The position numbers and the translations under genes are program-made. Below the pieces are notes generated by a model that did not search any database, was not told the DNA's origin, and worked only from the letters and a program-made list of their open reading frames with translations. A stretch of 64,000 nucleotides of DNA, taken from Endozoicomonas sp. GU-1 (GTDB lineage Bacteria > Pseudomonadota > Gammaproteobacteria > Pseudomonadales > Endozoicomonadaceae). The stretch is taken from contig NZ_CP114771.1 of the NCBI RefSeq assembly GCF_027366395.1, forward strand, positions 1,178,001-1,242,000. Reading direction: 5' to 3'. Positions 54,424 through 62,156 of the stretch are shown one piece after another. How positions within the stretch are numbered: position 1 is the stretch's first letter; each line of letters opens with the position of its first letter.

Positions 54424-55338
54424 ATGGACGTTATAGTCAATATTTCGCTGCTGGTTGCCCAAAGCATCATTATGTTTTCATTGGGCCTGGGCCTTGAAAT
54501 CAGCGATTTTAAACGTGTACTGGAACGTAAAAGGGTGGTGGGCATTGCGCTGACGGCCCAGGTCATGGTGCTGCCGCTGCTGGCCTATCTGACGGTGCAT
54601 TTGTTCTCGTTTTCCCCCGCCTTTGCCGCAGGTCTGATGATTCTGAGCTTCTGCCCCGGGGGCGTTACCAGCAACATTATTTCTAAATTAGCCAAAGGCG
54701 ATGTGGCGTTATCCGTCTCTTTAACCGCCGTTACCAGTATTCTGGCCTTTGTGTCTGTTCCTTTCCTGGTGTCGCTGTCATTGACCCATTTCCTGGGCGA
54801 TGCATTAAACGAGTATTCCTTCAGCGAGATTGCCTTGGTCACCTTTTTGATTACCACGACGCCGGTATCACTCGGGGTGATCTTCCGCCATTTTAAAACG
54901 TCGATTGCAGTAAAGATTGAAACCGGGCTTGAACGTCTGGCTTACGTACTGTGGACCATTATCGTGCTTGGTGCAGTGGCATCCTCCGCCGAAAATGTTA
55001 TGACTAACTTTTCCCAAGTGGTTATGGGACTTTTTTTCTTACCCATTGTGATGACATGTTTTGGCTTAATACTGGGACGAATGTCTAATCTCACCCGTAC
55101 CGAGTCCAAAACCCTTGCCATTGAAGCCAGCATTCAGAATTCCCCCATGGCGCTGACCCTGACGGTATTGATCAGTGGCGTGAGCACAGGCTTGCCAGAC
55201 CTGGCCCTGCCAGCAGCGGTGTATTCGCTGACGATGTATGCGGTTGCGTTCCCGTCCGTGATTTTGTTACGTCGATGGGGTGATGAGTCCAAACAGACTC
55301 CGGGCTTTGACCCGACAGCTGATTCACCGGCGGGGTGA
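54424..55338 (+). CDS. Bile acid:sodium symporter family transporter (BASS)
   Basis: A 304-aa inner-membrane protein with about nine or ten hydrophobic segments. LMILSFCPGGVTSNIISKLA is the BASS/SBF signature that forms part of the sodium site, and EASIQNSPMALTL near residue 240 is the second conserved crossover region. Bacterial members carry bile acids or small organic anions with sodium; the substrate here is not evident. AGAAGG precedes the ATG. Confidence 0.9.
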   Translation: MDVIVNISLLVAQSIIMFSLGLGLEISDFKRVLERKRVVGIALTAQVMVLPLLAYLTVHLFSFSPAFAAGLMILSFCPGGVTSNIISKLAKGDVALSVSLTAVTSILAFVSVPFLVSLSLTHFLGDALNEYSFSEIALVTFLITTTPVSLGVIFRHFKTSIAVKIETGLERLAYVLWTIIVLGAVASSAENVMTNFSQVVMGLFFLPIVMTCFGLILGRMSNLTRTESKTLAIEASIQNSPMALTLTVLISGVSTGLPDLALPAAVYSLTMYAVAFPSVILLRRWGDESKQTPGFDPTADSPAG

Positions 55339-55592
55339 TACCGGGACACTTGGACAATGGCGATGGGAGAGGGAGATTGTTCTCAAACTCTGAAGCTGAC
55401 CATGGGTTGGCAATAGTACATGAGATCAAGTTAGAATAGCCTCTTCATCGCTTTTTTTATAACTCATCCCGACAGCTAACCGTCCAGGAAAACCGATTGC
55501 GAAACTCATTCCGTCATTGCATGCAACAGAAAACAGGTGTGCCTGAGTCATTGAAGATGTTGAAAATTAACAAGGAATCAAGGATCAAACGT

Positions 55593-56294
55593 GTGAATCA
55601 TTCTCCTGCGTTTATTGTTCGTTCAGTTGTCGTAATGGTACTGACACTCTTTCCCGCTCTGACGTTTGGCACTGAACCCGTCTCTTACGATGATCCACTG
55701 GAGAGCTGGAACCGCCGGGTGTTCAAACTGAATGACACCCTGGATCACTATGCCTTGAAGCCAGTGGCAAAGACCTACCACTTGGTCACCCCCGGGCCGG
55801 TGCAGACCTTAGTCAGCAACTTTTTCAGCAACCTCGGGGAACTGAGAAATATCGCCAGTGCCGGCGTCCAGCTCAAAGGGCAGGATGCACTGGTGTCATC
55901 AGGCCGCTTCATCATCAATTCAACGGCGGGTATTCTTGGCCTGATTGATGTAGCAACGCCCATGGGGCTTGATCAGCGCTATAGCGATTTCGGGCTGGCT
56001 TTTGCCAACTGGGGGGTACCTTCCGGACCTTACCTTGTGCTTCCGTTACTTGGCCCGAGCACGTTCCGTTCCGGCGTTGGCCGAATTCCTGATGCATTCA
56101 CCAACCCGGTAGCCTATCATGACACTGAGCGGGATCGCTGGATTCTCGGCGGCATCGACCTTATCAATCGTCGCGCTCAATTCCTGGATGCTGAAGAGCT
56201 GATTCTTGGAGACCGTTACACGTTTATCCGGGACACTTATTTACAAAGACGTGAATATTTGATCACCGGCCAGCTGCCTGAAGATGACTTCTAA
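55593..56294 (+). CDS. mlaA: MlaA/VacJ-family outer-membrane lipid-asymmetry protein
   Basis: MlaA removes misplaced phospholipids from the outer leaflet and passes them to MlaC. DDPLESWNRRVFKLNDTLDH near the N-terminus, TPGPVQTLVSNFFSNLGELR, and GPYLVLPLLGPSTFRSG are family hallmarks. Starting at GTG 55593 (AGGA six bases upstream) gives 233 aa with a clean signal peptide ending LTFGTEP. Longer starts (55497, 55557) would bury the signal. No lipobox cysteine is present, although MlaA is normally a lipoprotein. No other mla gene adjoins. Confidence 0.88.
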   Translation: MNHSPAFIVRSVVVMVLTLFPALTFGTEPVSYDDPLESWNRRVFKLNDTLDHYALKPVAKTYHLVTPGPVQTLVSNFFSNLGELRNIASAGVQLKGQDALVSSGRFIINSTAGILGLIDVATPMGLDQRYSDFGLAFANWGVPSGPYLVLPLLGPSTFRSGVGRIPDAFTNPVAYHDTERDRWILGGIDLINRRAQFLDAEELILGDRYTFIRDTYLQRREYLITGQLPEDDF

Positions 56295-56491
56295 CTTTAA
56301 ACCGTCAATGACAATCGCATCAGCCATTGGCTCCGATGACTTTAACACATTAATTTGCCAATACTCCCGCTTGCAGCCAAGGCAGCTTGGGAGTATTTTT
56401 CCCTTAACTTTACATTTTAATGTAGTTTTTTTATCCGAATGTATCGGGTTCAAGCGGGTCCTTATCTTCACTTTACTTTGCGGGTGTATCC

Positions 56492-57667
56492 ATGACCGGC
56501 AGTACCATTCTGGTTATCGACGATGACACTATAGTACGTGAAAGCATTGTCGCCTACCTGCAAGGCATTGGCTTCAAAACCCATGAAGCCGGAAATGGAC
56601 AACAGGGCCTGCATATTTTTCGTGACTGCCATCCGGACCTGATTCTGTGTGATCTGCGCATGCCGATCATGGATGGACTCACCATGCTGAGCCAGGTGCG
56701 CAGTGAAGCCAGTGACATACCCTTTATTGTTGTCTCCGGCGCTGGCGTTATGACCGATGTGGTAGAAGCCCTGCACCTTGGAGCCAGCGATTTCCTGGTG
56801 AAGCCGATCGTGGATCTTGAGGTATTAGAGTACGCCATCCACCGGGCTCTTGAAAAAGCCCAGTTACTGATGGAAAACAAGCGCTATCGGGCCAGCCTCG
56901 AAGAAGCCATCAACTCTTTAAAGAGCAGCCTGACCCTGCTGCAGGAGGACCAGAAAGCCGGCCGCCAGGTGCAGATGAATATGCTGCCCAGACACCCGCT
57001 GGAATACAAGGATTTCAAAGTTGACCACAACATCATCCCATCCCTCTATTTAAGCGGGGATTTTGTCGACTATTTCACGCTCAGCGATCACAGTTTTGCC
57101 TTTTATCTGGCCGATGTTTCCGGGCATGGCGCGTCATCAGCTTTTGTTACTGTGCTGCTCAAGCATATGTCCATCAGCCTGCTTCAGGACTATCACAACA
57201 ACGGCGGTAAAATCAGGGTCAAACCGTCACATGTCCTGAGCTACATCAACCAGAGCCTGCTGAAAACCGGACTGGGAAAACATGTCACCGTATTTGGTGG
57301 CATAGTCAATACCCGTGACCAGACGCTTACCTACTCGTTTGGTGGACACTTTCCATTACCCGTAATCGCTGAAGAAGGCCAACAGGTCCGTTTTCTTGAA
57401 GGCAAAGGCTTACCGGTAGGATTGTTTGAGGATGCTGTTTATGAGGATGTCATTATAGACTTGCCCCGGCAATTCAGCTTAACTATTCTATCAGATGGTA
57501 TTCTTGAGGTTTTGCCCCAGAAAAGCCTTAAAGAAAAGGAAGATCATTTATTATCGGTTATCGGAGAAGGTGCCGACACCATAGCAACATTGACCGAAAG
57601 GCTGGGGCTCAATGATATTCAGGAAGCTCCTGATGACATTGCAATGTTAATACTGGCTCGATACTGA
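56492..57667 (+). CDS. rssB: Response regulator fused to PP2C/SpoIIE phosphatase
   Basis: A 391-aa protein. The N-terminal receiver has the phospho-acceptor Asp in LILCDLRMPIMDG, preceded by VIDDDT and with the conserved Lys in LVKPI. After a coiled linker comes a PP2C-type Ser phosphatase with metal ligands in LSGDFVDYF, ADVSGHGASSAF, LSDGILE and DDIAMLI. This is the architecture of Pseudomonas RssB, which together with the antagonist RssC adjusts RpoS or a related sigma factor. rssC follows two bases after the stop, so the pair is an operon. The phosphatase should act on the STAS partner. Confidence 0.88.
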   Translation: MTGSTILVIDDDTIVRESIVAYLQGIGFKTHEAGNGQQGLHIFRDCHPDLILCDLRMPIMDGLTMLSQVRSEASDIPFIVVSGAGVMTDVVEALHLGASDFLVKPIVDLEVLEYAIHRALEKAQLLMENKRYRASLEEAINSLKSSLTLLQEDQKAGRQVQMNMLPRHPLEYKDFKVDHNIIPSLYLSGDFVDYFTLSDHSFAFYLADVSGHGASSAFVTVLLKHMSISLLQDYHNNGGKIRVKPSHVLSYINQSLLKTGLGKHVTVFGGIVNTRDQTLTYSFGGHFPLPVIAEEGQQVRFLEGKGLPVGLFEDAVYEDVIIDLPRQFSLTILSDGILEVLPQKSLKEKEDHLLSVIGEGADTIATLTERLGLNDIQEAPDDIAMLILARY

Positions 57668-57669
57668 TT

Positions 57670-58173
57670 ATGACACCCGGAAAAATTCAGTTTGCCGAAA
57701 GCGAAGGTACCTACGTACTGAAGCTGATCGGAGAAGTTCGACTCACCCTCTGCTCCAGCCTGGAGAATCTGCTTCAGGCCATGTTCGAAGAACCGCGATT
57801 TCGTTCTGTGATTGTTGACCTTTCAGAGGCGGAAACCATCGACAGCACGTCACTGGGGCTATTGGCAAAATTATCCATTATGGCCAGAAAGCAGATAGAC
57901 CAGCGGCCAGTGCTGATATCTCCCCGCCCTGATATCACCAGAATCCTTATGAGCATGGGTTTTGAGCGAATCTTTATCATTGTGGAAGATGTCGCCGGTC
58001 AGACCTGCGAATACCAGGACATTGAATGCGAGGAGTGCAGTGAGGAATCCATTCATGCCCGGGTACTGGAAGCCCACAGGACACTGATGAGCCTGAATGA
58101 AAACAACCAGAAGGCCTTCAGTGACCTGGTTAAGCAACTGGAGCGTTGCAGGCAGCCAGAGGTGACTGCCTGA
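57670..58173 (+). CDS. rssC: STAS-domain anti-sigma factor antagonist
   Basis: A 167-aa protein. The STAS domain covers residues ~5-105; the phosphorylatable Ser lies in ETIDSTSLGLLAKLSIM. A ~60-residue extension with a Cys-rich spot (IECEECSEES) and a helix follows. In partner-switching systems the dephosphorylated form binds the anti-sigma kinase and frees the sigma factor. Here the upstream RssB-like phosphatase is the obvious activator. The matching kinase is not in this window. Confidence 0.87.
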   Translation: MTPGKIQFAESEGTYVLKLIGEVRLTLCSSLENLLQAMFEEPRFRSVIVDLSEAETIDSTSLGLLAKLSIMARKQIDQRPVLISPRPDITRILMSMGFERIFIIVEDVAGQTCEYQDIECEECSEESIHARVLEAHRTLMSLNENNQKAFSDLVKQLERCRQPEVTA

Positions 58174-58200
58174 CGTTGGTTTGCACATTGCCTTCAGGTA

Positions 58201-59187
58201 TTACACGCTTTCCACAAGCCTGACAGCATCAAGCAGCACATCAATCCCGGCACCGGCTTTATGGGCATTTTCACTGATATGCCTGCGAAAACGACGACCG
58301 CCGGGTACACCGTGATAAAGCCCCAGCATATGGCGGGTAATATGGCTGAGCCATGTTCCCCTGGCAAGCTCTGACTCAATATAGGGCAGCATCTTCTCGA
58401 TCACTTCAGCGCGACTTTTCACGGGCTGCTGACAACCATAGAGCCGACCATCCACCTCCGATAGCAGATACGGATTCTGGTAGGCTTCACGACCGAGCAT
58501 CACTCCATCCACATACTGCAGGTGATGATCGATCTCCTCAAAGGTCTTGATCCCGCCATTGATAGAAATATTCAGCCCGGGAAACTGAGTTTTAAGCGCA
58601 TACACCCAATCTGGCTTTAACGGCGGAATATCCCGATTCTCTTTCGGAGAAAGCCCTTCCAGAACGGCAATACGGGCATGAACGATAAAGGTATCGCACC
58701 CCGCCTGCGCCACTGTACCAACAAAGTCCAGCAACTCTTCCCAGGACTCGCGACCATTAATACCAATGCGATGCTTTACCGTTACCGGAATGGCTACACG
58801 CTCTTTCATGGCTCTGACAGCATTGGCTACGGTTTCCGGCTCTGCCATCAGACACGCCCCGATACGGCCATTTTGCACCCGGTCACTGGGACAGCCCACG
58901 TTCAGGTTCACTTCCTGATAACCCCGCTCTTCCGCCAGCCCGGCACAAAAGGCAAGGTCGCTGGCATCGTGTCCACCGAGCTGAATGGCCAATGGGTATT
59001 CAAATGCATCATGCTGTAAAAAGCGGTCTTTATCGCCGAACACCAGGGCACCGGTGGTGACCATCTCGGTGTACAGCAGTGCCCGCTCAGACAGGACGCG
59101 GTGGAAGTAGCGGCAGTGTCTGTCCGTCCAGTCCATCATCGGCGCTACACTAAACGTGCGATCCAAGGTTTTATCTACATTATTCAT
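58201..59187 (-). CDS. dusA: tRNA-dihydrouridine(20/20a) synthase
   Basis: A 328-aa flavoenzyme that reduces U20/U20a in tRNA D-loops. SVAPMMDWTDRHCRYFHRVL at the N-terminus, LNVGCPSDRVQNGRIGACLM with the catalytic Cys, VKHRIGING, and LGREAYQNPYLLSEVD are DusA-specific. ATG 59187 gives the usual length; GTG 59208 would add seven residues. An integrase gene starts 180 bases beyond the 5' end. This is the known arrangement of islands that insert at the 5' end of dusA, so the first codons here may be supplied by the island side. Confidence 0.95.
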   Translation of the reverse strand: MNNVDKTLDRTFSVAPMMDWTDRHCRYFHRVLSERALLYTEMVTTGALVFGDKDRFLQHDAFEYPLAIQLGGHDASDLAFCAGLAEERGYQEVNLNVGCPSDRVQNGRIGACLMAEPETVANAVRAMKERVAIPVTVKHRIGINGRESWEELLDFVGTVAQAGCDTFIVHARIAVLEGLSPKENRDIPPLKPDWVYALKTQFPGLNISINGGIKTFEEIDHHLQYVDGVMLGREAYQNPYLLSEVDGRLYGCQQPVKSRAEVIEKMLPYIESELARGTWLSHITRHMLGLYHGVPGGRRFRRHISENAHKAGAGIDVLLDAVRLVESV

Positions 59188-59367
59188 AATTTCCAATAAG
59201 TTACCCACGATACCAAATAGCCAAATTTCGCTTTATTTTGCTTTTAAATGCCGAAAAAAGCCTAGAAAACTGATTTGTTGCATCCGTGTTGCAATCCTCC
59301 GAATTGTTGCATTATACTTTTAATTATTATAATAGACCATTCATATAACAAACAAAGGACTCGCAAA

Positions 59368-60450
59368 GTGATACGAAAGTATAAGAAAAATGACGGTAAA
59401 TTCCGCTATACAGCAACGGCAAGAATCACGATCAATGGGGAACCTTACCAAGACACGGAGACATTCAATAGCGAAAAGCTTGCTAGTAAATGGATAGAAA
59501 AAAGGAAAAAAGAATTTATAGCACTCGCCAAACAAGGGAAAACCCAATCTGAATCAGGCCATAAGGAGCCTGATAAACTACTAGTTCCAGAACTTATAGA
59601 TCTTTACATAAAAAAATGGCATGACGAACCAAAATTGGACATTGGTGGAAGCAAACTTAGCGCCCTTGAATGTATCAAGCATCACCCACTACTCAGTAGA
59701 CTTAGAGCTACTCGACTTAATAAAGATGTTATTATTAAATACGCCGAAGAGCGTAACAAGCAAGCCAAACCGCAAACCGTGGCTCAAGATATTTCATATT
59801 TGAGGCAGCCATTCAAGCACGCAAGAGAACACTTAAATATCGATATTGATGATATCGAATTTAAGAAAGCATCACCAAGTTTAAAGGCAAGAAAACTTAT
59901 AGATAACTCCATCCCCCGAAGCCGTAAGGCCACACCAAAAGAACTTGGCGACGTAATTGAATACCTTAAATCATCTCCAAGGCGCAAAATACCAGCCCAC
60001 GATGTTGCAGAATTTGCATACCGCTCCTGCATGCGCCTTAACGAAATATGCAGTCTCAAATGGTCAGATATTGATGATCATTTTCGCACCATATTCATAA
60101 AGCAAAGAAAAGACCCATCAAATAAACATAGGAATGACCAAACAATTCCCTTTTCACCAAAAGCGTTAGAAATAATTAAAAGACAAAAAAGAACTGATGC
60201 GCGAGTATTTCCCTTTAAAAAAGACTCTGTCAGAGCTGCTTGGGCAAGAGCCTGTGAAAAGCTAGACATTGATGATCTACATTTCCACGACCTTAGACGC
60301 ACCGGCTTAAGCCAACTAGTAGAAAGCGGACTATCTTTTGAGGAAGCCATGGTCATTTCTGGCCATAAAGATTACGAACAATTGAAACGATATATAAATC
60401 TGGACGCTCAAAAAATCGCAAAACGTTTAGAGGAAATAACCAGAGATTAA
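59368..60450 (+). CDS. Tyrosine-recombinase integrase, dusA-associated
   Basis: A 360-aa integrase. GTG 59368 has AAAGGA eight bases upstream; the longer frame from 59275 begins with an implausible Cys/Ile-rich stretch. An Arm-type N-terminus (KNDGKFRYTATARITINGEP) is followed by a SAM-like core-binding domain. The catalytic domain has R in RSCMRLNEICSLKW, HxxR in FHDLRRTGLS, H in VISGHKDYEQLKRY and the nucleophilic Tyr in the same block. A class of integrases linked to dusA insertion is known, and this gene points away from dusA as expected. It marks the left end of an island that runs off the window. Confidence 0.92.
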   Translation: MIRKYKKNDGKFRYTATARITINGEPYQDTETFNSEKLASKWIEKRKKEFIALAKQGKTQSESGHKEPDKLLVPELIDLYIKKWHDEPKLDIGGSKLSALECIKHHPLLSRLRATRLNKDVIIKYAEERNKQAKPQTVAQDISYLRQPFKHAREHLNIDIDDIEFKKASPSLKARKLIDNSIPRSRKATPKELGDVIEYLKSSPRRKIPAHDVAEFAYRSCMRLNEICSLKWSDIDDHFRTIFIKQRKDPSNKHRNDQTIPFSPKALEIIKRQKRTDARVFPFKKDSVRAAWARACEKLDIDDLHFHDLRRTGLSQLVESGLSFEEAMVISGHKDYEQLKRYINLDAQKIAKRLEEITRD

Positions 60451-60505
60451 ATATAAAATTCTATGGCAGTTACACAACGCTACTGCCATTCAACAAATAC
60501 AAATA

Positions 60506-60765
60506 TTATTTATTGAATTTTTCAAAATCTTCCCTTGCATCTTCAAAGCACTCGTCAATATATTTAGCCAAGTCCGTTATATCAACAATATAAGGAGCCT
60601 TTTGGTTTTTAGGGTGCAAACGAGTCACTGGAAACGCCACATACCTGCCCGCACCTGTTCACAGGCTCTCTTATAACTGACACCCGTCAAACCCTCGCAG
60701 CACTCTTTGAGCGGTATAAAATGCTTTTGATATTGTTTAAATAGTCGATCTTCCGTTATAGTCAT
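60506..60765 (-). pseudogene. PrtN-like pyocin-activator family regulator, frameshifted
   Basis: ATG 60765 has GGGGA just upstream. The first frame gives FIPLKECCEGLTGVSYKRAC, ending EQVRAGMW. The rest (VAFPVTRLHPKNQKAPYIVD, LAKYIDECFEDA) is in another frame, with one base missing near 60640. Joined (~85 aa) it follows the PrtN pattern: P-L-..V...YFGLS, R....G.LP.P..RL..SQKAP..V...DLA.YID. PrtN-type proteins often regulate phage or pyocin genes beside integrases. Probably the former excision or activation regulator of this island, unless the break is a sequence error. Confidence 0.6.
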
Positions 60766-61053
60766 TTATTCCCCATTATTACGAAGAATTTTATGAATAA
60801 AAAAATGATCGTCAAGGGATTTTTTAAAAATTTTCGACCGAAATATTAGAGCTAAAAAAGGCTTGCTAGCTTGCCTTTATCTGCACCATATACCCCCCTA
60901 CAACAAAATTAGAAAAGCGATTTTATAAAGGATTTTTTAATCGAAAATTGATTTCAGAGAAAAATATGAATTCATAAAAAAAATAACAATAAAGCCTTGC
61001 CAATAAGATATTAATTTATTAAAAATCTATATATAACCCAAAAGGTATAAACC

Positions 61054-61563
61054 ATGAAGAAAACAAACTTTACTGATAACAACACGTCCATTACTCAAGA
61101 AACAGACAATACCCCTGCGATTAACCGTGCCATTGAAAACTTGAAGCTAACTGAAAAATTAAAGAGTTCTGTCGCCACTATTTCAAGAGTAAAAAAAGAC
61201 CTTCTCTACATTGACATAAAGGCTTGCAATTCGAGCCACTACACTGGCCCAGAAAACATACGTTTTAGTATAGTTTTTTTTGAAAAAACATTTTGTAGAC
61301 CATTCATAGATCATATTGACATTCATTTTAGCGCAAAGATAAATGCAAACAATGACTTCGATGTATCACATATAAGCTGGATTTGTCACGAATACGAAGA
61401 TGAATATCTAACAAAAAATAACAATGAAAGAAGAGAACTGTTAAATAATTCCATAAAGCTGATAAGAAACTTTATAAAAGACAACTTCAACTCTGAATTA
61501 ATAATCAACAGTAATACTGATCTTTATTATGGACACCTACCGATCTCCGAGCTGACATATTGA
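61054..61563 (+). CDS. Island hypothetical protein
   Basis: A 169-aa soluble protein with no recognised domain. The N-terminal 40 residues are polar (Thr/Asn-rich); the middle alternates strands (LLYIDIKACNSSHY, IRFSIVFFEKTF, IDIHFSAKIN) and the end is helical (NNNERRELLNNSIKLIRNFI). Strongly AT-rich compared with dusA, which supports foreign origin. AAAGG lies eight bases before the ATG. It stands alone between the regulator and the restriction genes. Confidence 0.6.
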   Translation: MKKTNFTDNNTSITQETDNTPAINRAIENLKLTEKLKSSVATISRVKKDLLYIDIKACNSSHYTGPENIRFSIVFFEKTFCRPFIDHIDIHFSAKINANNDFDVSHISWICHEYEDEYLTKNNNERRELLNNSIKLIRNFIKDNFNSELIINSNTDLYYGHLPISELTY

Positions 61564-61680
61564 AAAACAAGCATTATCACAAGGCAACCACACAAATAAA
61601 CCATCTCAAAGCAAGCTCTGGGAAACCCCCAGAGACTTAATTGATTCTTGGTTATAGCATCAAAAAATCGACAAACACCT

Positions 61681-61956
61681 TTACCCTTCCTCCAACATCC
61701 ATATGGCAGTCGTGGTTTTATTCCCATTATCATCAGCTATACTGATACTGCGTACATAATTAACCCTTAACTCATTCCTATTAAGACTCACCCACCGACC
61801 AAAGTTGATATTAAGCAACCCATCCATAACCTCTGAATTACTAACAAACCTTCCAACTATAAATCTGATTAACTGCTCAGTCGTAAAAACCAGACCCACC
61901 TCAGAAGTAAGCGTTTGCATATACTTTTTTACAGTTTTATTTCTATTGAATGACAC
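61681..61956 (-). CDS. Island small hypothetical protein
   Basis: A 91-aa frame (MSFNRNKTVKKYMQTLTSEV, ...FTTEQLIRFIVGRFVSNSEV, ...NFGRWVSLNRNELRVNYVRS, ending AIWMLEEG). The composition is protein-like, and the layout of a winged-helix-like start and a strand-rich end would suit a small DNA-binding regulator. The only ribosome-site candidate (GAGG) is 13 bases from the ATG. Divergent from hsdM with 200 bases between, a usual place for a restriction-modification control gene; this is inference. Confidence 0.45.
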   Translation of the reverse strand: MSFNRNKTVKKYMQTLTSEVGLVFTTEQLIRFIVGRFVSNSEVMDGLLNINFGRWVSLNRNELRVNYVRSISIADDNGNKTTTAIWMLEEG

Positions 61957-62156
61957 TTGTGATACCTCAACCCAATCTTATGAACTGGTCTTTTGACCAG
62001 AAAAACTAGATATAGTTTCCTCCTGAAAATAATCATGGACACCAAAACCCCCTCCCACCGCCCTACCCCACCTTGGAAGTGGCAGGCTATACGACAAACC
62101 ATATGAAGAGTAATATAGGTCTGATTTCCAACAGATATTTAGCCCTTCAGGTGCCC

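Noticed and set aside
61564-61680. Short frames between the island hypothetical genes
   Set aside because: Too short, no start signals, and only antisense to each other.
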